This document shows, in pieces, positions 1 through 11,325 of a stretch of DNA of 43,164 nucleotides (position 1 is the stretch's first letter; each line of letters opens with the position of its first letter). The DNA comes from Chara braunii (Eukaryota; Streptophyta; Charophyceae; Charales; Characeae), in NCBI GenBank assembly GCA_003427395.1, contig BFEA01000356.1, forward strand, positions 1,457,447 to 1,500,610, in the 5' to 3' direction. A model generated the notes under the pieces. The model was not told the origin of the DNA. It saw only the letters and a program-made list of their open reading frames with translations, and did not search any database. A program made the translations under genes and the position numbers.

Positions 1-170
1 AAGGGAAGGAGGGGAGAAGGCGGCGGAACAAGAAGGGAAGGAGTAAAGAAGGCGGGGAGAAGGCGGGGAGAAGGCTGAAGGGAAGGCGGGGAGACGGCGG
101 GGAGAAGGTCGAAGGGAAGGCGGGGAGAAGGCGAAAGGGAAGGCGGGGAGAAGGCGGGAAGGACGACCAC
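1..170. repeat. Purine-rich GGGAAGG / GGGGAGAAGGC tract
   Basis: Almost pure A/G on the plus strand, built from irregular copies of GGGAAGGCGGGGAGAAGGC. No coding signal. It may be the edge of a larger satellite that continues to the left of the window. Confidence 0.8.
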
Positions 171-194
171 AATGGGGAGCAGGAGAAGGAGGAC

Positions 195-266
195 GACCAT
201 AATGTTGAAAAACAGAAAGCCAAACGGGAAGACCATAACGTTGAAAAACAAAAAGCCAAACGGGAA
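195..266 (+). repeat. 36-bp tandem duplication
   Basis: Two adjacent 36-bp units (195-230 and 231-266), each reading GACCATAA, then GTTGAAAAACA, then AAGCCAAACGGGAA, with only two or three differences. The bases from 267 to 363 are purine-rich and hold nothing recognisable. Confidence 0.8.
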
Positions 267-363
267 GAAAGGGAGTTGAGAGGAAAAATAGAGGAGGCAC
301 AAAGAAAAAAAGGTGTGACGTGGTAGCGATACTAGCGAAGGTGGTAGGAAGGTCAGGGGAAGG

Positions 364-1345
364 CTACACACCTATCTCCCTCGATCCCTCGTTGGCTCGC
401 TCCTCGCTCGCTTGCCGGCTCCCTCCTCGCTTGCTCGCTCTATCTCGCTCGCCCTCTTTCTGACTTTCTCCCTCGGTCACTCTCTCTCCTTCTCGCTCGC
501 TCGCTCGCTCGACCGTTCGCTCACTCCCTCCTCGCTCCCTCCTCGCTCCCTCCTCGCTCCCTCCTCGCTCGAGACAGCTAGCTCGCTCTCCCTCCTCGCT
601 CGCCAGCTTGCTCTCTCCCTCCTCGCTCGTTTCCTCACTCGCTCCCTCCTCGTGCTCGCTCGCTCCTTCCTTGCTCGCTTCCTCCTCGCTCGCTCTCATT
701 CGCTTGCTCTCGCTCGCTCACTCGCTCTCTCCTTGCTCGTTCGCTCGCTTCCTCCTAGCTCGCTCGCTCCCTCGTCGCTCGCTTCCTCGTTCGCTCGCTT
801 CCTCCTAGCTCGCTCGCTCCCTCGTCGCTCGCTTCCTCGTTCTCACTCGCACAAAATGGTCTTACTTGCTCCCTCGTCGCTCGCTTCCTCGCTCCCTCGT
901 CGCTCGCTCCTTGCTCGCTTGCTCCCTTTCCCACTCGCTCTCACTCGCACGCTTACTCTCGCTCTCGCTCGCTCGCTCTCACTCGCGCGCTTACTGCTCG
1001 CTCGCTCTCACTCGCGCGCTTACCGCTCGCTCACTCTCACTCGCGCGCTTACCGCTCGCTCGCTCTCACTCGCGCGCTTACTCCCGCTCTCGCTCGCTCG
1101 CTTCCTCGCTCGCTCGCTCCTTGCTCGCTTGCTGTCTTTCCCGCTTGCTCTCACTCGCGCGCTTACTCTCGCTCTCGATCGCTCGCTTCCTCGCTCGCTC
1201 GCTCCTTGCTCGCTTGCTCTCTTTCGGCTCGCTCGCTCCTTGCTCGCTTGCTCTCTTTTGGCTCGCTCCTTGCTCGCTTGCTCTCGCTACTCGATCACTC
1301 GCTCCCTCGCTCGCTCCTTGCTCCTTGCTCGCTTGCTCGGCCGGC
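364..1345. repeat. CTCGCTCG / TCCCTCCTCGCTCG low-complexity array
   Basis: About 1 kb of degenerate pyrimidine-rich repeats built from CTCGCTCG, CTCCCTCCT and CACTCGCGCGCTTAC words. Long open frames here translate only into Ser/Leu/Ala/Arg runs, in several frames at once, as expected when a 4-8 bp unit without stop codons is repeated. There is no reason to call a protein. Confidence 0.9.
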
Positions 1346-1394
1346 CGTTGAATCGCTTACGAAAAAAGACACTTCGGCTTTTTTTCCCGCTGGC

Positions 1395-1567
1395 TCGACC
1401 TCGAGGCCGTAGGGTCTCTCGGTTGGTCGGTCCACTTAGTCGGCCCGACCACTGGTCGGTCCGTCCGCGCATTGGGTCCACCTGTCGGGTCCACCCGTCG
1501 GTCGATCGGCCCGGCCTCACCACTCGTTGGGTCCACCTGTCGGTCGGGCGGGCGGGCCTCACCACTC
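1395..1567. repeat. GGTCGG / GGGTCCACCTGTCGG repeat block
   Basis: Short direct repeats of GGTCGGTCC and GGGTCCACCTGTCGG. Two larger units starting near 1472 and 1528 both run from TTGGGTCCACCTGTCGG to GGCCTCACCACTC. GC-rich and non-coding in appearance. Confidence 0.7.
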
Positions 1568-1603
1568 CATCTGCCCTGCCAGGGCGCTAAAAGCAGGGTG
1601 AAA

Positions 1604-2415
1604 GTTGGGGGAACGCGGGGGGAACATGGGGGGAAGGAAGGGGGGAAGGAAGAGGGAAAGGAAGAGGGGAAGACGAGGGGCAGGGGATTCGGGGAAGAAG
1701 AGCCCAGGGGGAAGAAGCCGGCGACGAAGATGGGATGAAACGCGGGACGGAAGGGAGAGAGAAGGCGCGGGGAATGTGGGAAGGAGAAGAAAATGGCAGG
1801 AAAAACAAGATGGCAAGTAGGAGGAGGAGGAGAAGATGGCAGGAGGAGGAATTTCAAGATGGTAAGGAGCTGGAGTAGTAGGGGAAGGAGAGGGGAAGAG
1901 GAGGAGGAAGAAGATGACATGGCAAGGTTGTGTGTGAATGTGTGAGGAGGAGGAAGGAAGAACATGGCAAGGAGCAAGAGGAGGCATGGAGGAGCCGGAG
2001 GAACGCGGGGGGAACGGTGGGGGGAAGGAACGGGGGAAGGAACAGGGGAAGGCGAGGGGCGGGGGATTCGGGGAAGAAGAACCTCAGGGGGAAGAAGGTG
2101 GGGTCGAAGATGGGATGAAATGCGGGACGCAAAGGAGGGAGAAGGCGTGGGGAATGTGGGAAGGAGGAGAAGATGGCATGAATAATAAGAAGGCAAGTAG
2201 CAGGAGGAGGAGAAGATGGAAGGAGGAGGAACGTCAAGATGGTAAGGAGCTGGAGTAGTAGGGGAAGGAGAGGGGAAGAGGAGGAGGAAGAAGATGACAT
2301 GGCAAGGTTGTGTGTAAATTTATGAGTAGGAGGAAGGAAGAACATGGCAAGGAGCAAGAGGAGGCATGGAGGAGCCAGAGGAAGATGACAAGGTTGTGTG
2401 TGTATGTGTGAGGGG
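1604..2415 (+). repeat. Purine-rich tandem repeat, unit about 380 bp
   Basis: Two nearly complete units plus a fragment. GGTAAGGAGCTGGAGTAGT occurs at 1861 and 2241, and AACATGGCAAGGAGCAAGAG recurs with the same 380-bp offset; upstream the offset is 390 bp (GAACGCGGGG at 1611 and 2001), showing an indel. A further partial copy of the GACAAGGTTGTGTGTG segment follows near 2388. Frames through it are open because it is purine-rich, so they are not evidence of a gene. Confidence 0.85.
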
Positions 2416-2559
2416 GAGGAAGAAGATAGCAGGACCCCAAGGATACAGGCCTACATCCCTTCACGCAAATGAAATAAAGAAAGCAAATCAGGCAGGGTTG
2501 AAGATTTAGTCATGTATCCTCACATGCATGCAAGGAAAATGACGATACAACATACCAGT

Positions 2560-3740
2560 CCCGTTCAAAAAGTGTACTTCTCCGACACTTTAAGGACTGC
2601 ATCTTCTATTTCGTTGTCCTCCTTGGCCCAATCCAAGGTTACAGGGTTAATTCTGTAACCTTCCCATGAGGAGGAAGAAGATGGCAAGGAGACCGAGCAG
2701 ACAAGAAAAACATCCCTCTACGAAAACGAATTAAATAAAACATATCTGATTCAGGCAAGTTACAAACACATCCCTTCATCCAGGCAAGGAAGCGGACGAA
2801 ATGAGTAAGACAACCCTTCAAGCGGTTTTGTCCTTAGACAAAAATTCAATCTCGAACAAGATATGTTCTTTTCCGACCCTTAAAGGACTGTTTCTCCCAT
2901 TTTGTTTTCGTTCTTGCCTGAAGCTACGATTATAGGGCTATGTTTGTAACCTTGGCTAAGGAGGAAAACGATGCAAAGAAGACGCATGATCCCTGTAAGG
3001 AATGACGAAATGAGAAAGACAAGTCCTTCAAGTGTGTTTGTCCTTAGACAGAAATTCCACCTCGAACAATACATGTTATTCTCCGACCTTCAAAGGACTG
3101 TTTTTTCCATTTCACTGTCATTCTTATCTGAATCCAATTTATAGGGCTATATCTACAATTTTAGCTGAGGAGGAAGAATATGGAGATTGTTTTTTCCATT
3201 TCACAGTCATTGCAGTCTGAATACAAATTGCAGGGCTAAATATGTGACCTTGTTTGAGGAGGAAGAACATGGAAAGAAGATGGAGGATACAGGTCTATAT
3301 CAATCTACGAAAATGACATAATTAAAAGAAATCAGACAATGTATTAATAAACTCTTATATCCAAACATCCACGCAAGGTAGAAGAGGAAATGAGAAAGAC
3401 AGTCCGACAGACGTTTTTGTCCTTAAAAACCAAATTAATTTCCGGCCCTCGAAGCACTGTATTTCTCATTTCGTTGTCGTCCTTGCCTGAATCTAAGGTT
3501 ATAGGGCTATATTTGTAACCTGCGCTGAAGAGTAAGACGGTGGAAAGAAGACAAAGGATACAGGCCTACATCAATATACGGAAATGACATAAATAACCCA
3601 ATTCATGCAGGTTTACAAATATCGCCCTGTATCCCTAGCTCAAGGGAAGGAAGACGACGAAATAAGAAAGATAGTCCTTCAATGGTGTGTGCTTTCCGTT
3701 AGACAACAATTCAGTCTCGTGCAAGAAATGTTCTTTACCG
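2560..3740 (+). repeat. Degenerate tandem repeat, units about 210-300 bp
   Basis: The same ordered words recur: a TTTGTCCTTAGACA word, then CTCGAACAAGATATGTTCTT, then TCCGACC-TTAAAGGACTG, then a TTTCGTTGTCGTCCTTGCCTGAATC-like stretch, then ATAGGGCTATATTTGTAACC and GAGGAGGAAGAAGATGG. Units begin near 2570, 2870, 3080, 3440 and 3730; the TCCTTAGACA word at 2831 and 3041 gives a 210-bp spacing. No coding potential. Confidence 0.75.
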
Positions 3741-4081
3741 AGACTACAAGGATCTAAACTCACATTAATCTTTGAACAACATCCGAACTCTTCCTAGTGT
3801 GAGTTCTTTTTCTTTATTTTGAAAAGTACAATCTGATATTTTTCCTTAATAGGCACAACATTGTTGAACAATAAAGGAGAATTTCCAAAAGAGTCCTTTG
3901 TACTGAGAATGTCTTTTCTAGATAAAAGAATATCCACATTCTAACACATTAAATCGAAATCCTAAAATTTTATTAGACAAATGTTAACTTCAAAAGTACA
4001 ATAGTTTATTAAGTAAGGTTAACAACGACGATCTACACTACAACGACGTTCTCGAAGCCTCTACGACGACGCTCGATCCTA

Positions 4082-4084
<3 letters not shown>
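3741..4084. other. AT-rich stretch without recognisable feature
   Basis: No open frame of note. It ends in a small ACGACG-rich patch (4021-4075) just before a CT microsatellite. Confidence 0.5.

Positions 4085-4127
<43 letters not shown>
4085..4127. repeat. (TC)n microsatellite
   Basis: Uninterrupted TC dinucleotide run of about 43 bp. Confidence 0.95.
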
Positions 4128-4131
<4 letters not shown>

Positions 4132-4427
4132 CTACATGCATATTTGCTCTCTAAGCTACGATAAACGCTCAACGACGATACTCGATGCTGGTCCTCTTTG
4201 AAATTCTCCTTGTCGCTCCCGACCTCGTGGAGTCTTTCTCACAATTCGGAAATCTTGTGGCGGAGTTTTTAAAATTTCGGGGTTTGGTCTCCAAGAAGTT
4301 AAATGCCGCATTGAATCTAGGCGGAAACCAGTTAAAGCGCAAGCGGGCGCTTGTTGTGCAAAATATTTTTGTTTTACTGGGTCGTGGCTCCCCGAAATTT
4401 TGGAGAGCACTGTTGGCGGGAAAATCG

Positions 4428-4625
4428 AAATTTTTAACGATGTTCTTGACGGGAATCCTAGTGGTCGGGCGTTCGAAATTATTTGTTTTACCGGGAGTCC
4501 TGGATCTCCGAAATTTTCGTCGCTAACGGTCCAAAATTTCAACTTTTGCGAAAACTTGTGGCAAGATATTCCAAATTTTTAACAATGTTCTTGAAGGGGA
4601 TCCGAGTAGCTGGGCTCTCCAAATT
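4428..4625. repeat. Diverged direct repeat with 145-bp spacing
   Basis: A segment of about 53 bp at 4428-4480 (starting AAATTTTTAACGATGTTCTT and ending GCGTTCGAAATT) is repeated with substitutions at 4573-4625 (AAATTTTTAACAATGTTCTT to CTCTCCAAATT). A related GTTTTAC-GGG ... CCGAAATTTT word recurs at about 4372 and 4486. It lies next to the end of the decayed transposase-like gene and could be part of its flank. Confidence 0.6.
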
Positions 4626-4639
4626 CGAATAACACAATT

Positions 4640-6355
4640 TTTGCCATTACAATAGTCGTTTCGAGGAAGGGGTTGCACAAGAGGCGGGTCAAATGGCCAC
4701 GAAGGACCTGCATAGCTTTCATTGGGGTTTTTATTGAACCAATAAATCGGACCTTCCTAGGGCAACCAGTTGTCGTCATCGCAAAACTCCTTGTACAACA
4801 TGGCCGGAGTATTTCCAACCATCAAAAAATTTAAGCAAGTGCGGTTTTGAGATGCTAGTAATGTCCGACGCAACGCATGGATCTACTATACTTATCCAAT
4901 CTGCCATTGTTTCAAGGAAAATACATTGGGATTGCTCTATGAGCTCGTAGAACTCGTCCATAGTATAAACGTCTATGTCTTTCAATTTCTTAGAAAACGC
5001 TGAGAGTAACGTCAACGTCTGTGTGGGTATGTCCCACCAGCATGAAACCTATTTCTACCTCTTAGAAAACTTTCAATTTAACCAAGAGTGCAGCTAGCGC
5101 AGATATGTCCTTGTTCTTTTTTCCCGCCAACAATTATCTGCCTGAATGCGCAAAAACGGTGGTAGTGATGTCCCGCTCCCTTGCATTTCAACAAGGGTTC
5201 TCATAAGAAAAGTAGTTCAAATCGTGTTTGAAATACGGAAACCACGTGTAGACATAAAGAATAGGGTCTCTACCGTGTGCGATGACACCTGTGAGATTCG
5301 TCTTCATCATCATCTCGTGCCTAAGTGTTTTCGAGTAGTTCGCCTGGCTAATATGGGGCATAATTGTCTTCTTCTGATCCATGCCGTCAATGATGAGACA
5401 CAAACGCTCGTTCAAACAGACCATCGAATCAGTCTTCGCTCGACTTTATTCCAATCTGTGTTGAACTTGCCGTCTTTGGTGAGCTTTGATATCCTCTCGT
5501 GCTCGTTCTCGATCTCGAGGAAGAGCAACATATTTTATACGTTCCTTCAGTTCATGACAGAATGCGCACTTCGTGAACGTGTTCGATATCGAGGGGGAAA
5601 CGTGGAAAAAGTGTTTCCCCCACATTTTATAAAAGTTGGACTCAAACACGACCTCGAGGCCAGCAGCCACAAAGTCAAATTTAATGGACTCATAAATTTA
5701 TCTCTTCGTAAAAGCAACTGGCAGTCGAAGTTTCAGTCTTTGAAACGCCACCTTCGTCAGCCACCTCATTCGGCATGCTATCCACATGACACTCGATGAA
5801 CGTTCTCATGCTGGCAAGCATGGTGACCGTTTTATTGGTAGGTCGATATCTACCCGTTAGGCCATGCTTGGAACGCACGAAGTCATTGTCAAAGCGTTTT
5901 TTGTATGTATAAAATGTACTACGTGAGACACCGAGTACATTGCAGTACGCCTTTACGCACATCGAACGTTCCAACTCTACAGGGCGGACACGTTTGTGTC
6001 CACCCTCATGTAGCGTGAAATTTTTAATACTTTTCATCCACCACTCAGCTCGCTCTGCCGGACTCTTACTGTGCAGTCCTTGTCTAACCTTTAGGACTTC
6101 CTTAGGCAGCACGTCGTAACAACAACAAGCCTTGCAACATGCCATGCCGCGCACCATGAGCAACCTTTTTGCGGAACATGTTTCTCGCTCTTTTGTACTA
6201 TTCTTTCCTCCTAGCATTCCTATTAGCCATGCTATACGGTCGTCTCTCCCCTGGCAGAGGTGCAGGCAAAATTTGTAGTATCGCCCTTCTCTTTGCATCA
6301 CCCCCGCCAGACGCTTCCGACCCAGACTGACTCTGAATTGGAATCGCATCATCAC
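4640..6355 (-). pseudogene. Decayed transposase-like gene (DUF7869-like family)
   Basis: Reading the minus strand from 6355 down: a cysteine cluster (CCKACC) followed by 'KVRQGLHSKSPAERAEWWM'; a helix-turn-helix-like stretch (AYCNVLGVSRSTFYTYKKRF); 'FYKMWGKHFFHVSPSISNTF' with a C-x2-C pair (CAFC); IIDGMDQKKT; a QADNCWRE motif (5121-5144); ALLVKLKVF; GHTHTDVD (5011-5034); FSKKLKDIDVYT; and a C-terminal EGPIYWF patch. This order fits a widespread eukaryotic family that I know as DUF7869-type proteins, with three acidic patches (DGMDQ, QADN, GHTH-D-D) suggesting an RNase H-like nuclease or transposase; that role is inference. The copy is broken: frame changes near 5680, 5170, 5120, 5000 and 4800, TAA at 5446-5448 and 5062-5064, TGA at 5188-5190, TAG at 4757-4759. 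No terminal inverted repeats were found. Family assignment is from memory. Confidence 0.7.
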
Positions 6356-6663
6356 TTCGGATTTTGCGTTCGACTCGCCTGTGCTGTGGAAAGTTCCTCC
6401 GAAAAACAGTCGGTGGCAACCAACTTCGTAGTACTGAAGCTATCGCGAAGCAAAGGTGCACTAGAAGAGGACTGTTGTCCAGTCGAGTAATCATTGGCCA
6501 CCAACTTCTCACTCTCGTCATCAGATGTTGCGAAAGAAGCAGTCATTGGCAAGCAACTGCTGTGCGCCGAAGTTGTGGGGTGCACCTCGTCCGGAATGTG
6601 GAACACGATTTGGGAGGTGGACGGTTCTTCGCCCGCGGACGGTGTCGCCAAATCCGTAGGCAA
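6352..6663 (-). pseudogene. Possible N-terminal portion of the transposase-like gene
   Basis: An ATG-started frame of 103 codons lies immediately upstream of the decayed gene, overlapping it by 4 bases in another frame. It is rich in Ser, Thr, Glu and Pro (PTDLATPSAGEEPSTSQ at the start), typical of a disordered leader. Whether it belongs to the same gene, joined by a frameshift or an intron, cannot be told from one copy. An overlapping plus-strand frame of similar size has no better claim. Confidence 0.3.
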
Positions 6664-7303
6664 TTGAATGCAACCTCCAAAACTCTCACGAAAAGCGAGA
6701 CTTCGTTTTCTAGGGAAAGCTATAGTGGATTGTTAGAACGGCGAACTGTCGGAAGAGCTCGTCGGGGCCAACTCTAGGTGTTGCAGCTGGTAATGCAAGT
6801 CGATGGGCTGTTCGGTTTCCATAGCCCGGTTCATGCGGCCGTTCGCTGCGCCGTCCTTGGAGCCGTCATGTAACCGCCGATGTAGTGGATGCGATTCCCG
6901 TTAGCGAAATCGATTGAACTCTCTTGTGTGGAGTGAACGGGTCTTTCGAATGTCTCCACACCCTGCAAAACAGCGGATCAAACTGTAAGCACGAATACTA
7001 AGGAATTAAGGGATGACCCCCCAACCACCCTCCCCCTTCCCCCCGACTGGTTGCGAACTCATGCATGGCTAGTTGTTATGAGGAAGCCTGCCTCCGCCCT
7101 ACATTTATAGATGTCTACCTCGCGCTGCCTGTAAGCGGTTTGTGACATTTGGTTATGGGTCGGACACCCAAGGAACCAGGCGTGAATCTTTATTGTTAAT
7201 TTGTCGACCCAATTTTTTTGCCGTGGCACAACTTGTGCCCAGGAGGACGCGTCCTAGCATGATTTAGACGTGCACAAGGAACGGTCCAACCATCGTGGAT
7301 CTT
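6664..7303. other. No feature recognised
   Basis: Mixed composition with a C-rich patch near 7016-7043. No long frame, repeat or RNA gene seen. Confidence 0.4.
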
Positions 7304-10300
7304 AGAAGTCCGCCGGGATCCTAACTTGTCAAAAACCGAATTGACGACGAACCGGTTATTCATCAGTTGCCGTGAACCGACTATTGGCCAATCGTCATCA
7401 CAACTGCAAGGCTATGAGCGTTTGTAGATTAGAAAAAACATTGGTGAATGACCCTCAAGCGACCCCTATAAACCCCGATTAACTCCACCTCGATTCCGAG
7501 GCTGTGTGTTGAAACTCCAAGCCTTTGCAGCCCGCACGGCTTCGACACTGAAGCGTCTTCGCAGGGGAACGAGAATAATCACTGCCACCGTCAGCAACCT
7601 CTGTATACCCCAATTATGGCAATACACACGGCGAGTTCGTTTGTGCACCCATAGTTCTCCGACAACGAAAACACATGCGATGGACCAGGCCGTGGAAAAG
7701 GACGGTTAGCATCATCTGGAACTCGAAAGTTCGCCGTGATCCAAACTTGGTGGTTGCGGATGGCGCCGCAAACCTGTTTACGGTCTGCTGCTCTCAAATG
7801 TCTGTTGGACGAGAGAAAGCACAGAAGAGAGGCTAGTCGTGGGTGCACCACCTTACAAATCGGTGCAGCGCGGCCCCGAAGTGACCCATATAAACACTGA
7901 TTTTCCCCATCGACAAAGACAGCTCGTGCGGTGTTCCAATCACAGTTGTCATAATCCGCACTGATTTCGATAGGTACCCGTAGAACAGCTCGTGGAACTC
8001 CTAGATCTTCGCGGCGCGGAGAAGTGAAATGTAACCATGGGTGATAAACCTCCCCCCAGAACCCCGTCAAACCCCGATTCGTCGACGATTACATGCCTTG
8101 GTTGCATGTCAGCGACCAGATTCCATGTATCACGACGATTACATCCCTTGGAGGGCAACGAAGATCGACGGCAGACCGAGAACGGACCCGACCACTGACA
8201 CCGACGGTAACCCCTAGAAACCCCTATAAGGGCAGTTCCGAAGGCGAGCACTTTTGCGTACCCCCACACCTTTGGCAATCAAAACACATGCGAAGGTCCA
8301 GGCTGTTGGAAAGGACGGTTAGATTTGCGCGGAGCCTCAAAGTCTGCTGGGATCCGAACATGGTGGGCGCCGGAACAATGAGTAACCAGTTTTCGCGTGG
8401 CTGCAACCATTGGAAGGGCGCGTTAGCGGTTGCACAGAAGGAAGGCTATGCGTGGGTGCACCGCATCATGAAATGGCCTGTCGTGGCCTGCAACGGACCC
8501 CTATAAACCCCGATAATATGAGCCGTCACTGCGAATTTATATGGCCTCAACTTTGTCGAAATTAGCGCGGACATTTGGTCGCTGGCAAGTCCGGATCCCG
8601 ACGGATTTCGAGGCTTGCGTTATTTTTGCCACATCAGAGGTTCCAGGGATCGTGCAAACATGACAAACGGAAGCACGTTCGTCGCTGTCCCTGCTGAAGC
8701 TGGCAATGCCAGCGCTCAAACAGGCGAGGAAGTTGAGCCGAATCCGGGTTCTATGGGGTTGCGCAAGGGTCTTCCATCCATGGTGTCATTTGTTGAACTG
8801 CAACACTACGGTCTTCGAGTCTCACGCACTGTTTCAGCATGTCATCCCACCGTAAATCCACGCTGATTATTACAACGTTCGAACAAGTTGAAGTTGTTTT
8901 GGCATCATGCGAGCACAGTTCCTTGATGTGGAGAAAGGGGTTTCACAGGGGTCGCTTTGGGGGCCATGCTCAGTCACGTCACAATATGGTGCACCCACGC
9001 GCAGTCTTGCGCTGCCGGCAATTCAACCAAAATCCACATTACACCAAACTGTAGTGGCCACGGCCCACAGGCAAAGTCTACAACGCCTAAAAACCCCGTG
9101 TATGGAAATTTAGAAGGCGAGTTCTTCTGCTCACCGTGGTTCCAGGCCGTTTCATGTTGAGCTGCAGTCACGCGTGACCAGTATTCTGTGCACACAACGG
9201 TCCAACAGAGGATCTGCTACAGACACGCAAAAAAACGGTTCCTCGAGGATCTTGCAACCACAAAGTTCGGATCCCGGCGGACTATGAGGGTACGGGTCAA
9301 TCTGACCGTCCTTTTCGACGGCTTCGACCACCGCATTTGTTCTGAGCGGTTGCTGACGGTGCCAATGGTCGCTTCGGTTTCCGGTCAGCCCTGGTTTTGA
9401 GTTGCTCTCCCCGCGATGCCAGGGGTACCATGGGGGCCATGCCGACTCATTCCGTATATTTGGGAGGCAAAGCATAGCCCCTGTAAACCCCGATTTTAAC
9501 AGCGAGAATGCGAGCTCGTTCGCTGACACTGCTAATTTCCGCGGGCCGAACGTTGTCAACATAAGGGCGGGAACCCGGTCGCTGACAGGTTCGGATCCCG
9601 GCGCAAACCCGTGCTGACTTTGACAATGTTGTCACCGCTGAAATTCGCAGTGACAGCGAACGAGCTCGCTTTCTCGATGCCGAAATCGGGGTTTGCAGGG
9701 GTCCCATGGGGGCCCTGCCGAGTCATTTCGTAATGTGCGAAGGCAAAGCATAACCTTGCATCGCGGGGAGAGCAACTGAAAACTAGGGCTGACCACAAAC
9801 CGAAGCCACCACTGACATGGTCGGCAACCCCTCAGAGCGATGGTCCAAGCCGTCGAGAAGGACGGTCAGATTGACCCGTACCCTCAAAGTCCACGGGGAT
9901 CCGAACTTGGCAGTAGTCGGAGCCTCGGGGAACCTTTTTTAACGCGTGTGCAGCGGATCCAGTGTTGGACCATTGTGTGCACAAAATAATGGCCACGTGT
10001 GGATGCAATACAGCACAAAACATCTGGGCACGGTCCCCAGGCGACCCCCATAAACCGAGACTCTCTTCATCGAGAAAGCGCTCGCGCCATTGCACAGCAG
10101 CGGTCTGCAAGCCGACGCACAAGCTGCTCATCGTGGATTTGCTGAAGAACGAAAGGACTGGCGTGGCTGAAAGACCACTCTACAACCCCCATAAGCCCCG
10201 GTTCCCCCAACCGACAAGGCGAGCTTGAGGGCGCTTCGAGCTCGTGTTCGCACGACAAACAACATCTTCGAGAAGAACACAGTGTGAACCTCTAAGTTCG

Positions 10301-10757
10301 CCGAGATCCGAATTTGTCGTCACCAGCGATTGCGTTGGTTGCACCACTGAGAGGGCAAACAACGACAAGTTTGGATCCCGACGAACTTCGAATTCACGCT
10401 GCATCCTGCTCTACACTGGAATGCATCACGGAAATGCCTACATAAGAGACTTTTTGTTTGTTTCTAGCTGAGGTGCTTTGCGTGTAGTTCGCCGGGATCC
10501 GAAGTTCACGAAAATTGGGCACCGTGTACTCGACAACCACGTCCCACACAAGTTCGTAGAAAGAGGGTTGTCAGCGGTTAATCACGGGTTCGAGAATTGT
10601 CGGAGAGAAGCGTTTTCGGGGGAGCGTGTTTGAGGAAGCCCCACAAGATCCAAAACTATATGATCACTTTTTTCGGGAACCGGAGTGATATGTTTGTGCT
10701 GCCCTCGTCTCAGTAAAGTTGTGAATTACGCGAATCCGCCGGGATACGAACTTCACA
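7304..10757. repeat. Mosaic of dispersed repeats carrying a recurring imperfect palindrome
   Basis: The region is made of diverged copies, in both orientations, of a unit of roughly 400-650 bp. Landmarks are an imperfect palindrome (arms AAGTTCGG / CGAACTT around a GATCC core), a word near GACCCCTATAAACCCCGAT, and GAAAAGGACGGTTAG / CTGACCGTCC. Palindrome copies: 7306-7327, 7727-7750, 8340-8364, 8587-8610, 9263-9288, 9587-9610, 9887-9910, 10293-10316, 10367-10390, 10485-10507 and 10731-10757. Copies at 8587, 9263, 9587 and 10367 read GGATCCCGRCG; the others read the complement. TATAAACCCCGAT words occur near 7466 and 8500, with relatives at 8055, 9480, 10045 and 10187. No coding sequence is supported; small open frames are incidental. 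Confidence 0.75.
9171..9999. repeat. Long imperfect inverted repeat, arms about 410 bp
   Basis: The left arm from 9171 (CGCGTGACCAG) reads as the reverse complement of the right arm ending at about 9999 (GGCCACGTG). Shared landmarks in both arms: TGTGCACACAA-GGTCCAACA, the GGATCC palindrome (9263 and 9887), GAGGGTACGGGTCAATCTGA with CCGTCCTT (9285 and 9853-9884), GTTGCTCTCCCCGCGATGC, and GCGAGCTCGTTCGCTG (9509 and 9656). The centre is near 9590, at a further palindrome copy. A block of about 60 bp inside each arm (around 9420-9478 and 9697-9755, CATGGGGGCC ... GGCAAAGCATA) is in the same orientation in both, so one arm has a local inversion. Confidence 0.75.
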
Positions 10758-11325
10758 GCAACCACCATGAACAACTTACCTTAACATTGACGTTCCAGAC
10801 GTCGATTCCACATCAATAGTTGGCAGGTTGTTTACTCAGCATCAGATGCAGTTGTGCAGACCACAGTTGTGGGTGACACGTGTGGAATGAATACGACAAA
10901 AGTGGCAAGCCTGCCCAACGAAGTCCGGACCTAGGTGAACTAACACAACCAACTCGCGAACACGTGTTTCGAAGCCAGCGAGCGCGGTCATCATTCTGTG
11001 GCCAGATCACCATCATTTGTGACACACTCGACGACGTTATGATCAACACACTCGTTGGCTAATGATGAGCGCGCGGGCGCGAGTTTGGTACAACGGCACC
11101 ACCATCGTCGATTTGTGTTCATAGTGATCATCGGCCTCCGCAAACGAACCTCATCCCGTCGTCGACGATCATGGCACGAATGACAATGGAATCCCGTCAA
11201 CAGGCGGGAATCTTATGCCGCATCGACAGTGCTAAACAATTATCGCGCAATAAAGAAGATCGCGCGAACCGCATGTGCGCGAGCTGTCGAAGGCTCATCA
11301 TGTTTTCCCTTTTGCCACTTCACAG
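10758..11325. other. No feature recognised
   Basis: Unique-looking sequence with only short chance frames on either strand. Confidence 0.4.

Noticed and set aside
412-1590. Plus-strand open frame of 392 codons, Ser/Leu/Ala/Arg-rich
   Set aside because: It is the CTCGCTCG array read through; several frames on both strands are open at once and the product is pure low complexity.
1357-2357. Long Pro/Ser/Leu-rich minus-strand frames
   Set aside because: They arise from the purine-rich 380-bp repeat, which lacks stop codons on the pyrimidine strand; the periodic sequence repeats with the DNA unit.
4156-4542. Overlapping plus and minus frames of 113-128 codons
   Set aside because: They share DNA carrying a diverged direct repeat, and neither has a recognisable motif.
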